DNA of 64,000 bases from Collimonas silvisoli. GTDB taxonomy: Bacteria > Pseudomonadota > Gammaproteobacteria > Burkholderiales > Burkholderiaceae_D. The notes below the pieces were generated by a model, which had not been told where the DNA came from, did no database searches, and was given only the letters and a program-made list of their open reading frames with translations. Of the stretch, positions 8,153 to 15,857 are shown in pieces. The stretch covers positions 1 through 64,000 of the forward strand of contig NZ_JAGQEG010000005.1 in NCBI RefSeq assembly GCF_018305005.1, in the 5' to 3' direction. The number at the start of each line of letters is the position of its first letter. The stretch's first letter is position 1. The position numbers were made by a program, and so were the translations under genes.

Positions 8153-9505
8153 TTAGGCCTGTACCTCAACTTTTGCTTCAGCCTTTGTCCGACGCAATCT
8201 GGGAATATGTCCTTTGACCATCGTCAGCGCGATCAAAACGAACAGCATCGCCACCCCCAACATGATCAGATAACCGAATGCGCCTGCAGCGGTAATCACG
8301 ACAGCGCCGGCGAAAGCGCTCAGGATCGCACCGACGCGGCCGAAAGCCAACGCTGAAGCGGTGCCGGTGGCCCGCACCGCAGTCGGATAAACGAACGCAC
8401 ATAGTGCATACATGGTCGACTGCACCGCATTGACAAACATGCCATGCACGCCGAGCCCGAAGATAAACCAGCCCGTACTATGAGAGGCGTCGACACCCAG
8501 CAACAGCAGCGCGCTGGCAGCACCGCCGGCGCAGCACGCAATCAACGGCCAGCGCGAGCCGAAACGGGTAATCGCCACGGCACACGCCAATGCGCCTATC
8601 ACGCCGCCGAGGTTGTACGCAGTCAAGCCAGAACCGGCAATCTGCGTACTCAAACCCTCTGCCGCCAGCATCGTCGGCAGCCAGCTGAAAGCACTGTAGA
8701 CCGCCAGCAAGCACATGAAGAATGCGCACCAGATGGCCAAGGTGTCGCGCACCCGGCCCTCGTCGAACAGCGCACTGAAACCCACACGCTGCTCTTTTTT
8801 CTGTTCGCCCAGATCGGTAAACACCGCGCCGGCCGCGGTCGGCCTGGACATGCGGCCGAGCAGTTGCGACAGCTCAGGCCAGCGATGCCGGCGACGCGCC
8901 AGATAACGGGGCGATTCCGGTAGCGTAAAGAACAGCAGCACCACCAGCCCCAACGGCAATGCGCCGCCGATGAAAAACAAGCCGCGCCAGCCGTAGAGCG
9001 GCAGCACCGCGCTCGAAAACAAACCGGCCAGCATGCCGCCCAAGGGCACGCAAACGATGGTTGCGGTGACGGCCAGGGTGCGCCGCCTGGCGGGTGTAAA
9101 TTCGGCGGTCATCGTGGTCGAGCTTGGCAACGCTCCGCCAATGCCGAAGCCGGCGATCAGGCGCAGTATCGCAATCGTCATCACATCTGGCGCCAAGCCG
9201 ATCGAGCAGGTAGCGGCGCCAAAAATAGACACGCTGCCAATCACCGCCCAGCGGCGTCCAAAACGATCCGCGAACAAACCGGCGCAGGCACTGCCGATAC
9301 CCATCCCGATCAGGCCGGCCGCCACCGCCGGTGCAAATGCGCTGCGGCTGATGCCCCACTCCTTGATCAGCATTGGAATCGCAAAGCCGATCAGTTGACC
9401 ATCGAAGCCATCCATCACAATCGACAGCGCCGCCAGGCACACAACGAATTTCTGCATCGTTGTGTACGGGCCATCATCGAGTGTCTTGCCGATATCGATA
9501 TTCAT
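8153..9505 (-). CDS. MFS permease, aromatic acid:H+ symporter (AAHS) type
   Basis: The 450-residue protein has twelve predicted membrane helices. Its MFS signatures are MDGFDGQLIGFAIPML in helix 1 (the DGxD motif of aromatic acid symporters), GLFADRFGRRWAVI in the loop between helices 2 and 3, and RLIAGFGIGGALPSS in helix 4. AAHS members import benzoate, 4-hydroxybenzoate, vanillate and similar acids with protons. I chose the ATG at 9505 over a TTG seven codons upstream because it follows a G-rich site and MNIDI fits the family start. It most likely imports the substrate of the neighbouring decarboxylase. Confidence 0.85.
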   Translation of the reverse strand: MNIDIGKTLDDGPYTTMQKFVVCLAALSIVMDGFDGQLIGFAIPMLIKEWGISRSAFAPAVAAGLIGMGIGSACAGLFADRFGRRWAVIGSVSIFGAATCSIGLAPDVMTIAILRLIAGFGIGGALPSSTTMTAEFTPARRRTLAVTATIVCVPLGGMLAGLFSSAVLPLYGWRGLFFIGGALPLGLVVLLFFTLPESPRYLARRRHRWPELSQLLGRMSRPTAAGAVFTDLGEQKKEQRVGFSALFDEGRVRDTLAIWCAFFMCLLAVYSAFSWLPTMLAAEGLSTQIAGSGLTAYNLGGVIGALACAVAITRFGSRWPLIACCAGGAASALLLLGVDASHSTGWFIFGLGVHGMFVNAVQSTMYALCAFVYPTAVRATGTASALAFGRVGAILSAFAGAVVITAAGAFGYLIMLGVAMLFVLIALTMVKGHIPRLRRTKAEAKVEVQA

Positions 9506-9726
9506 ACCGCATTCCCGTCGCAAAAGCGGTCATGGCATGCATCGAACTTGTTCTTCAATCGGCTGGCAGCGGCGATAACAGCGATGACTGAAACGGGTGC
9601 AAAGGGTAGAACGGCCGCGAAGTTTACAGGCAAAGGGCAGTTGCTCATTCAGATGTCTCCTATGGGTAGGCGCCTTATGAAAGTCAGCGCTATTTTGTGC
9701 AATCGAGTATGGGAGACTCTCGGGTA

Positions 9727-9810
9727 ATTTGGAATTACCTTTTTACGAAAAAGACATTACGTTTACGCATGACTTTCGAGCCACTTATGCTGACGACCAT
9801 CTTCAATTAG
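9727..9810 (+). pseudogene. duplicated lysR promoter plus start of a lost lysR copy
   Basis: About 44 of 52 bases from 9727 match 7197-7248: the block before lysR, its ATG and the first codons (MTF). At 9769 the frame reads MTFEPLML then stops after 13 codons (TAG 9808-9810). This is best read as the remnant of a second lysR, or as a copied operator kept to drive the divergent permease gene. The permease start is 264 bp away on the other strand. Confidence 0.6.
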
Positions 9811-9876
9811 CTGTCAATCGCTCCGCACAATGCAATTCTGCTACACATTCCGTTAAGGCGAGGACAAAGAACGCAC

Positions 9877-10125
9877 ATGATCGTGGGTTCCTTTGCTGAG
9901 TGTGTCGAAAACCATTTTCGCGATAGTGCCAGCCTTCTGGAAGATCCGGACGATTTGATTGAAGATTTAGCGCAGGCGTTTGCGGATTCTGACTAGTTTC
10001 TCGATCGCTGGCGATCAGTGAGCAACATCAGGAAAAACTGGCAGCATGAATCACACGTGCCAGCAGACGAAAAACCGAGGGAAGCTCTGATAGCCTATAT
10101 TTCCGGGCTGGCGTCGCCGGCATAA
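9877..10125 (+). pseudogene. small hypothetical gene interrupted by one in-frame stop
   Basis: An ATG at 9877 opens a frame of 39 codons (MIVGSFAECVENHF...) that meets TAG at 9994-9996. The same frame then stays open for another 42 codons (FLDRWRSVSNIRKNWQ...) and ends at TAA 10123-10125. Both halves have natural composition, so an 82-codon gene with a nonsense mutation is plausible. I do not recognise the product. Chance cannot be excluded at this length. Confidence 0.3.
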
Positions 10126-10155
10126 ACAAAAATGCCCCGCCGGCTAAGGCGAGGC
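10124..10155 (-). terminator. rho-independent terminator of the DUF2076 gene
   Basis: On the minus strand, GCCTCGCC-TTAGCC-GGCGGGGC forms a stem with one mismatch, followed by a T-run (the A-rich stretch 10124-10132 on the plus strand). It lies 37 bp past the DUF2076 stop codon. Confidence 0.7.
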
Positions 10156-10191
10156 GTTGAATCGCGATATTACGGTGGCGCGCACTGACAC

Positions 10192-10851
10192 CTAGATTAT
10201 CGAGTCGTCGTCGCCACTGGTGTCGTCGGCAACGACGTTGTCCGCGCTTGTGCTGTCATCATCCTTTGCCGTATCGGCGCTGTAATAATTGTTGACGGTG
10301 TTGTTCTCCGTCGATGTCGTTGATGGCGCCATGCCGGCTTGATTCATAAATCCGGCGCTGCTGCCGGGATGCATCAGGTGCTCGATTCCCTGGAACAGGA
10401 ACGCACCACCCGCCACGCCTGCGGCTGTAGCAGCAACGCTGCCTAGCACGCTCCCGACGCCGCCGCCAAAGAAGCCTGGCGACGCCACTGGCGCCGGACT
10501 TTGCATAAGAGGGGGTTGCATTGCCGCAGGCATGCTCGCCATCATCGGGGGCGCTGCCGGGCGTGATGCCGTAACCGACGTGTTACCCCATGCATTAGAG
10601 TCGAAGAAGCTGCGTGACGGGGCAGTTTGTGTTGCCTGAATCTGGCTCTGCAGCGAAGAAATTTGTGTTTTGGCGGTGTTAAGCGCCTGCTCCATCAATA
10701 GCGCGCGCTGGACCAGCAGGTACGCTGCGTCCGGTTGTTGTGCAACGGCACTTGCAATCAACGTATCGGCTTGTGGATCTTTGGCAATGCCTCGTACCTG
10801 GATTAGTTGATTCAAAAAATCTTGTAGTGATTGGGTTTCTTGCGGGCTCAT
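10192..10851 (-). CDS. DUF2076 domain protein
   Basis: The 219-residue protein matches the DUF2076 layout. It has an N-terminal helical domain (SPQETQSLQDFLNQLIQVRGIAKDPQADTLIASAVAQQPDAAYLLVQRALLMEQAL, to about 60) and a Pro/Ala-rich middle. A Gly-rich hydrophobic segment (GGVGSVLGSVAATAAGVAGGAFLFQGIEHL, about 130-160) and an acidic Asp/Ser tail ending in DDDSII follow. Function is unknown; the family is proposed to be envelope associated. I chose the ATG at 10851 rather than 10857 because GGAG is 8 bp from it and the family starts M-(S/T)-P-Q-E. A terminator follows. Confidence 0.8.
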   Translation of the reverse strand: MSPQETQSLQDFLNQLIQVRGIAKDPQADTLIASAVAQQPDAAYLLVQRALLMEQALNTAKTQISSLQSQIQATQTAPSRSFFDSNAWGNTSVTASRPAAPPMMASMPAAMQPPLMQSPAPVASPGFFGGGVGSVLGSVAATAAGVAGGAFLFQGIEHLMHPGSSAGFMNQAGMAPSTTSTENNTVNNYYSADTAKDDDSTSADNVVADDTSGDDDSII

Positions 10852-11153
10852 GACCATTACTCCTATAACAAGGAAAAAGAATTACTCAAGCGAATGTTAT
10901 GCATGCGGCCTGCATAACACTCCCCTTTGGTTCAGCATTCCAGTACATGGGGTCTAGGCGCAGATTTTCCGCAATTTATTTGTATCTGTTCGTAAATGAA
11001 AATTATCCAGCGGGCCAAGCTTGATCCTGAGTTGGTCAAGCTGGCGCACAGCCTGCTTGCCAACCACAAAAACCTGAAGACCTGATTTCTGCTTGCAGCA
11101 GTCTTGCAAGGATTTACTGGGTATGCGTCAATCATTGACTTCAACTGAATTAA

Positions 11154-11169
11154 GGTCTAAATTTAGACC
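11154..11169. promoter_or_regulatory. perfect 16-bp palindrome, likely antitoxin operator
   Basis: GGTCTAAATTTAGACC is fully self-complementary. It lies 22 bp before the antitoxin start and its ribosome site (AAGGAG). Phd-type antitoxins autorepress by binding such palindromes with their toxin. Confidence 0.6.
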
Positions 11170-11191
11170 CATTCGTGTAAAGGAGTTCGCC

Positions 11192-11470
11192 ATGCAATCC
11201 GTCGCCAACATCAAGTCAATTTCCTATCTAAAAAGCCATGCGGCGCAAATTTCCGAAGACCTGGAGTTGAATGGAAGCCCATTCGTCATCACCCAGAATG
11301 GCGAAGCCAGCATGGTGATCGAAAGCATCAAACAATTTCAGGAAAAGGAAGAGCTTATTGCGGCTCTGAAAATCATCGCCTTGGGCGAAAAAGATCGCCT
11401 GCAGGGTAAAGGGCTCACCGTTAACGAATCTCGCGCACAACTTCGTGCTGCCCGTCAGCGCCGCAAATAA
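11192..11470 (+). CDS. type II antitoxin, Phd/YefM family
   Basis: The 92-residue protein starts at the ATG behind AAGGAG. It has the Phd/YefM DNA-binding N-terminus (SVANIKSISYLKSHAAQISEDLELNGSPFVITQNGEASMVIES, residues 2-45) and a charged, flexible C-terminus that would wrap the toxin (residues 60-92, ending RQRRK). The frame extends upstream to 11093, but no better start exists there. Its stop overlaps the toxin start by one base (TAATG), so translation is coupled. Autorepression at the upstream palindrome is inferred. Confidence 0.85.
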   Translation: MQSVANIKSISYLKSHAAQISEDLELNGSPFVITQNGEASMVIESIKQFQEKEELIAALKIIALGEKDRLQGKGLTVNESRAQLRAARQRRK

Positions 11471-11790
11471 TGGCCGTCATCATTCTGCCCGATGCGCAAG
11501 AGGACTTGCTTTCGCTTCAGGAGTACATGCTTGACAAGTGGGGGGAAGCCGAGTGGCTGAAGGCCGAGGACGAGATTTTTGAAAAACTGGGAAAAGTCGA
11601 TGCCGAGAGCTTCCCAGGCACTGCTGTAAAAGAGTTGGCGTCGGTTGGTATCTTTGACTACCAGAACGTTTTTACCTCGCATCACAAGCTGATCTACCGA
11701 CGAATCGACGGCGACACCTATGTTTATGTCGTCGCAGGGCATAGGCAGGACTTCCCTACTCTTTTGATGAAGCGATTGTTGAAAAAGTGA
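11470..11790 (+). CDS. type II toxin, RelE/ParE family
   Basis: The 106-residue protein has the ParE/RelE fold pattern: VIILPDAQEDLLSLQEYMLDKWGEAEWLKAEDEIFEKL (helical hairpin, residues 3-40), then the strands SVGIFDYQNVF, YRRIDGDTYVYVVAGHRQDF and a final helix LLMKRLLKK. ParE members poison gyrase and RelE members cleave mRNA; the subgroup cannot be told from sequence here. It is translationally coupled to the antitoxin. The pair sits at the chromosomal edge of the integration site and may be a relic of an earlier element. Confidence 0.85.
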   Translation: MAVIILPDAQEDLLSLQEYMLDKWGEAEWLKAEDEIFEKLGKVDAESFPGTAVKELASVGIFDYQNVFTSHHKLIYRRIDGDTYVYVVAGHRQDFPTLLMKRLLKK

Positions 11791-11879
11791 CCAAGACTCC
11801 AGCTCGATTTAGTTTCTTCCTGAAACCTTAGGAAAATAGAGCTTATCAAACAGCCTGTTGATGGCTGGCAGGTATTTCT

Positions 11880-12128
11880 GTCCGATGGTAATCCCCCTGA
11901 AGCAATGATTTCTGCGGTGTTGAAGTCTTGCTCTGCCATCTCGTGCCTGCCCCTAGATTTGTTTTTCAGCATTATCGCCGAAAGGCAGGTGGCTTTGAAA
12001 CGGGCTTCCTGTGGATTCTTGGTGCGCAGGGAGAAGCGTTTTTCCTTGAGTGCGAAGCCAATGCGGTAGGTGAGGCGGAAGTAAAAAACACCGTGGCGAG
12101 ACAGAGCCAGGTAGGACGGCAGCTTCAT
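11880..12128 (-). pseudogene. remnant of a tyrosine integrase (DUF6538-type N-terminus)
   Basis: From the ATG at 12128 the minus strand reads MKLPSYLALSRHGVFYFRLTYR and then SLRTKNPQEARFKA. This is the N-terminal domain of phage/island integrases with DUF6538. The match fades after about 80 residues and no catalytic domain (R, HxxR, Y) follows, so the gene is truncated. The fragment points away from the tRNA-Ser-like core at 12210, as integrases next to their att site usually do. It suggests an older element used the same site. Confidence 0.65.
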
Positions 12129-12170
12129 GTCGATTTCCCAAGTGAACGGGACACCTGTGGCGTGAGCCAA

Positions 12171-12200
12171 ATAAAAAAGCCCTTGAATAATCAAGGGCTT
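12171..12200 (-). terminator. rho-independent terminator
   Basis: A perfect 10-bp stem, AAGCCCTTGA/TCAAGGGCTT (12177-12186 and 12191-12200), is followed on the minus strand by TTTTTTAT. It lies just past the tRNA-Ser-like core, where a tRNA terminator would be expected. Confidence 0.85.
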
Positions 12201-12209
12201 AGTAAATCT

Positions 12210-12223
12210 TGGCGGAGAGGGTG
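12210..12223 (-). other. probable ICE attachment core (tRNA-Ser 3' end)
   Basis: The minus strand reads CACCCTCTCCGCCA, the typical last 14 bases of a bacterial tRNA-Ser gene including CCA. The rest of the tRNA is missing: the next bases toward the element are GTCCCAGTTTGGGA, a short hairpin. This is the pattern left at one end of an element inserted into the 3' end of a tRNA gene. The intact tRNA-Ser should stand at the far end, outside the window. The left boundary of the ICE is placed here. Confidence 0.6.
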
Positions 12224-12385
12224 TCCCAAACTGGGACATCCATGCAGCTCCATTGAGTTCCAAAAAGCCTTTGGATTCATTGAGTTGAGAATCTATGCGG
12301 TTGTGGTCTGTTCCGCATTCTTCCAACTGAATCCAACGGATTCCAGGAACCATTTGATAGCGATTTTGCTAGTCAGGAGCTTTGT

Positions 12386-13597
12386 ATGCGAACCCTCAAT
12401 CGACTCACCGTGCTGCAAGTGGCACGCTTCAAAAAACATGGCCTGTACAGCGACGGCGGCGGCCTTTACCTGCAGGTCACCAAGACGCTTTCTAAGTCGT
12501 GGCTGTTCCGGTTCATGCGCCGCGGGCGTGCTAGGGGCATGGGGCTTGGCCCAATCCATGCAATTTCCCTCGCGGAGGCTCGCATCAAGGCCATGGAATG
12601 CCGCCGCCATCTCGCGGAGAACATCGATCCGCTAGATCACCGCCGCGCCCAGCAAAAGACGGCTCAGTTGGCACAAACGAAATCTCTAGCATTCCGGGAC
12701 TGCGCCAGCCAGTATATTGAAGCCCATCGCCGCTCATGGAAGAACGAGAAGCACGCCGCACAGTGGGAAAGCACCATTGAAACCTATGCCAATCCGATAA
12801 TCGGCGACCACGACGTATCGCACATCGATACCGACGAAATCGTGAAGGTGCTGGAACCCATCTGGGACAGCAAGACGGAAACCGCTACACGGCTGCGCGG
12901 CCGCATCGAGTCGATCCTTGCGTGGGCGACCGTGAAGCGCTATCGCTCCGGCCTGAATCCTGCGCGCTGGAAAGGGCACCTCGACCATTTGCTGGCCAAG
13001 CCTTCGCGCATCCGCAAGCCCAAACACCATGCCGCTCTACCCTATGGGGAAGCCGCCGACTTCATGGCCTGCGTGCAACGTGAAGTCGGGAGCGCAGCTC
13101 TCGCTTTGCAGCTCACCATCCTGACGGCGAGCCGCACCATCGAAGTGGCTGGTGCACGGAAAGAAGAATTTGACCTGGCAGCGAAGATCTGGACTATTCC
13201 GCCCGAGCGCATGAAAGCTATGCGTGAGCACCGTGTTCCGTTGTCCACGTCGGCGATCCAGATCGTCAAACCACTCCTTGAGGCTGGGACAGGTCTGTTC
13301 CTCCTTCCGGGCGGCAAAGACGGCAACAAGCACCTGTCGAACATGGCGATGCTTCAACTCCTCAAACGCATGGGTCGCAGCGACCTGACGGTTCACGGCT
13401 TCCGTTCAACGTTCAAGGATTGGGCACGCGAAACCACCGACTACGCACGGGAGGTCTCCGAGGCGGCCCTGGCTCACGTGATCGGCAATCAAACGGAAGC
13501 CGCCTACGCGCGCGGCGATCTGTTTGCCAAACGCGCCGGTCTCATGCAGACCTGGGCTGAATATCTCGCCAGCGCCAAGCATTCCAAAGAAGACTGA
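12386..13597 (+). CDS. P4-type tyrosine recombinase/integrase (ICE integrase)
   Basis: The 403-residue protein carries the DUF4102 arm-binding domain (LYSDGGGLYLQV...SWLFRFMRRGRARGMGLGPIHAISLAEAR, residues 20-66), a SAM-like core-binding domain (about 100-200) and a complete catalytic domain. The active-site residues are Arg250 (TASRTIEV), His337 and Arg340 (VHGFRSTF), His364 (ALAHVIGN) and Tyr374 (AAYARGD). It integrates and excises the element by strand exchange at att. It starts 163 bp inside the tRNA-Ser-like core and points into the ICE. The protein looks intact and functional. Confidence 0.9.
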   Translation: MRTLNRLTVLQVARFKKHGLYSDGGGLYLQVTKTLSKSWLFRFMRRGRARGMGLGPIHAISLAEARIKAMECRRHLAENIDPLDHRRAQQKTAQLAQTKSLAFRDCASQYIEAHRRSWKNEKHAAQWESTIETYANPIIGDHDVSHIDTDEIVKVLEPIWDSKTETATRLRGRIESILAWATVKRYRSGLNPARWKGHLDHLLAKPSRIRKPKHHAALPYGEAADFMACVQREVGSAALALQLTILTASRTIEVAGARKEEFDLAAKIWTIPPERMKAMREHRVPLSTSAIQIVKPLLEAGTGLFLLPGGKDGNKHLSNMAMLQLLKRMGRSDLTVHGFRSTFKDWARETTDYAREVSEAALAHVIGNQTEAAYARGDLFAKRAGLMQTWAEYLASAKHSKED

Positions 13598-13994
13598 TCC
13601 CCTTGAAGGCCGATCTCGGGACTGAGAGCGGCCCCAACCACTTAAGCCGTGGGGCCAGTCGGCTGAAACCAGCCTCACTCAGGCCGTGCTGCCACCGCTC
13701 ACGCAAGGCCGCCTGGATCCGTGCATCGTCGCTGAAGTCCGGATGATCGGTGATCATCACTTGGAACTTGCCTTTTTCGTTCACGCGCTTTCCGTGTGTC
13801 GCCGGCAACATACGCTCTTCCGCCTCTTTGTGAAGCAAAATGCTTATCGCATGCTTGTAAAGAGCACCTTGTGTTGTTCCGCTCGCATGCTGGGTTCTGA
13901 TGTCCGGGCGCTTCTTGAAGCACTCCGGTTTCAGACGCAGAGGAAAATCTCCGTGCGAAGGAACAACCTGACGGGAGCCTTTGGCAGGCGCCCG
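13542..13994 (-). pseudogene. minus-strand coding remnant of unknown protein
   Basis: The frame is open for about 150 codons from a TGA at 13995-13997. It reads like a genuine protein (KPECFKKRPDIRTQHASGT..., then KGKFQVMITDHPDFSDDAR). No ATG lies near its beginning; the first usable starts (TTG at 13838, then ATG) fall inside the conserved-looking part. The end overlaps the 3' end of the integrase gene by 56 bp. Probably a 5'-truncated accessory gene. I do not recognise the family. Confidence 0.35.
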
Positions 13995-14277
13995 TCACGC
14001 CAGATAAAAATGGGGCGATCGAAGCAGCCGTCGAGCAGGTCAATCAGCTACTGACCTTCGCAGGACGGTGGTGGCTGCGATCCGACAGCCACAGCGAGCG
14101 CCCTATTCGTCCAACGACGTCGCCACTGGAAGTTTCTTCACTTCAATTCCGAATGCTTCGTGTTGCGGAGCGCCGCCTCGTCAAACACGGGGCAGCCAAT
14201 GTTCCTTCGCATCCTGGCTTTTCCTCTGTCCATATGAACTTGGAGAATTTTTCCAAAAAAACAGAAGGAGCTACACG
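13995..14277. other. non-coding or decayed stretch before LysR
   Basis: Together with the remnant above this makes about 680 bp without an intact gene. Short plus-strand frames (for example AIEAAVEQVNQLLTFAGRWW near 14015) look protein-like but lack starts and continuity. This is consistent with insertion and decay. Confidence 0.4.
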
Positions 14278-15177
14278 ATGCGCATACGTCATCTTCAGTA
14301 TTTCTTGGTCGTTGCGGAAGAGCAGAGCTTTGCACGCGCTGCCGAGCGAGTACACATCCAGCCGTCACCGCTGTCTCGCGCGATCAAAGACCTCGAGTTA
14401 GAACTCGGTGTCGCACTCTTCCATCGAAGTAAAGGCCGCATTCGGCTGACCTGGCCTGGCGAGGTATTTCTCGAAGAAGCACGCCGCATACTCTCCTTCA
14501 TGAACAGTGTTCGTGCGCGCGTAACGTCTGCCGACACGGGATATCGCGGTCATTTACGGATTGCCTTGAGCGACGGCTTAGCTCAGCCACGCATGACTGA
14601 GTTGCTGGCGCGCTGTCGGGCGGAGGAACCTCTTACTGAAATCCGCGTACTGGAAATGACCGTCGCCGAAATGATCCGGGCGCTCAAGTTTGATCAGATC
14701 GACGCGGGTTTCACCGTTCATACCGGCTTTGCACACGAACGCCGCATCAAAGAAACGGTATGGACCGATCGATTAGTCTTTGCCATGCAGGCGCGTCATC
14801 CGCTGCTGGTGCGGGACAAGCTGTCATTGAGCGAAGTCATTCAATACCCCATGATCGCCTGCCATCCGGAACGATGCGCCGGAGGAAACGACGTCATCAA
14901 CCGCTGGTTCCGCGACGCCGGCCTGCCCGAACCTACGATCGCCGAATACGTGTCGGGACATGAACTCATGATGATGCTCGTCGCTGCCGGTTACGGTATT
15001 GGATTGGCGCTGGAATCCCAAGTCGCGCTCTACTGCCATCCAGGCGTCGTCATAAGACAAATCCTAGATGACAATGCCGTAGCTGCTACATTCCTGGTTA
15101 GGCCAAACCGAATCCCGTCGCCCGAACTCGAGCGATTTTTCCTACGCGCGAAGCGAGTCGGCGAGACAATGATGTGA
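14278..15177 (+). CDS. LysR-family transcriptional regulator (ICE)
   Basis: The 299-residue protein starts at the ATG 8 bp behind GAAGGAG. The longer frame upstream has no ribosome site. It has a standard LysR helix-turn-helix (MRIRHLQYFLVVAEEQSFARAAERVHIQPSPLSRAIKDLELELGVALF, residues 1-48) and an effector domain (residues 88-295). It lies between the integrase and the AlpA/ParA module. Regulators at this position in related ICEs can control excision or transfer, but no target is visible here. Perfect palindromes follow its stop codon. Its role as an ICE switch is inference. Confidence 0.85.
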   Translation: MRIRHLQYFLVVAEEQSFARAAERVHIQPSPLSRAIKDLELELGVALFHRSKGRIRLTWPGEVFLEEARRILSFMNSVRARVTSADTGYRGHLRIALSDGLAQPRMTELLARCRAEEPLTEIRVLEMTVAEMIRALKFDQIDAGFTVHTGFAHERRIKETVWTDRLVFAMQARHPLLVRDKLSLSEVIQYPMIACHPERCAGGNDVINRWFRDAGLPEPTIAEYVSGHELMMMLVAAGYGIGLALESQVALYCHPGVVIRQILDDNAVAATFLVRPNRIPSPELERFFLRAKRVGETMM

Positions 15178-15203
15178 ACGCACTGCAGCAATGCGGTTTC
15201 TAC

Positions 15204-15253
15204 GCATGACCTTCGGACCGAAGGTCATGCAAAATATGTCTGCCATCAGACAT
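15204..15253. promoter_or_regulatory. two tandem palindromes after LysR
   Basis: GCATGACCTTCGG-A-CCGAAGGTCATGC (15204-15230) is a 13-bp perfect inverted repeat with a one-base centre. TGTCTG-CCAT-CAGACA follows at about 15238-15253. They may terminate lysR transcription or bind a regulator. There is no clear T-run. Confidence 0.45.
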
Positions 15254-15636
15254 GAATCATGCTCTGCTCGCTCAGCGAGATCCGTGCCAACCGCTTGGCG
15301 ACAAGATGCCGGTCCATCGAACTTCGCCTATCGAAGCACTCGCCCGCTTCCCGTAGCGACTCCCCTCATGATTTGACATTTTTCGTCGCCGTTCCTGCGG
15401 GAATTGTCTCGAATACACCGGAGTGTGTCCGAACGGCGCCGCCGTATGCACAAATCACTCTTTATGCACCGCACGATCCGGCTAAGACTGGCGCAACTAA
15501 AGTGATCCAGGTCTGAAAGAGCATCCGAGAATAGGGTTGATAGCCATCCCTCATTGTTTGAGGTCGGCTACGGGGAAGTTCTATCAAATACGAGTCACGA
15601 CCAGAGAATGCCACTGAGCATTAAGGAGTGACCGAC
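15254..15636. other. leader/promoter region of the alpA-parA module
   Basis: No gene is visible. At 15541-15570 a stem TAGCC/GGCTA encloses CCTCA/TGAGG and is followed by CGG. This resembles, weakly, the GTAGCC/GGCTACGG hairpin of the repeated leaders at 29158, 30619, 33622 and 59859. The ribosome site TAAGGAG lies at 15622. Confidence 0.35.
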
Positions 15637-15855
15637 ATGCTTCAGAACCACGCCGCCGCATCCCCCGCAACGGAGCGCCGCATCCTGCGTCGCGCCGAAG
15701 TAGAGGCGAAGACCGGCTTCAAACGTGCTCACATCTACAACCTGATGAGCCTGGGAAAATTCCCAAAGCCAGTGCGCCTAGGAATCCGCGCCGTAGGCTG
15801 GGATTCGGTTGAAATCGATCAATGGATCGCCGACCGCCTCAAAGAGCGAGTCTGA
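15637..15855 (+). CDS. AlpA-family DNA-binding protein
   Basis: The 72-residue AlpA-type winged helix protein carries the family core ILRRAEVEAKTGFKRAHIYNLMSLGKFPKPVRLG...VGWDSVEIDQWIADRLKER. I chose the ATG at 15637, 8 bp behind AAGGAG. An in-frame GTG at 15628 overlaps the ribosome site. AlpA proteins act as excisionase-like or transcription activators in phages and islands. Two bases separate it from parA, so it heads the maintenance operon. It may work with the integrase as directionality factor, but this is unproven. Confidence 0.85.
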   Translation: MLQNHAAASPATERRILRRAEVEAKTGFKRAHIYNLMSLGKFPKPVRLGIRAVGWDSVEIDQWIADRLKERV

Positions 15856-15857
15856 CC

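Noticed and set aside
10996-11085. A 29-codon frame (MKIIQRAKLDPELVKLAHSLL...) before the toxin-antitoxin pair
   Set aside because: It is too short, has no ribosome site and no recognisable family; it may be a gene fragment, but there is not enough to call it.
13542-13994. Assignment of the minus-strand remnant to DUF3732 or another named family
   Set aside because: The likeness (FQVMITDH near the C-terminus) is too short and the end does not match; it was left unnamed.
15628-15636. A GTG start for the AlpA protein
   Set aside because: It overlaps the ribosome-binding site; the ATG at 15637 has correct spacing.
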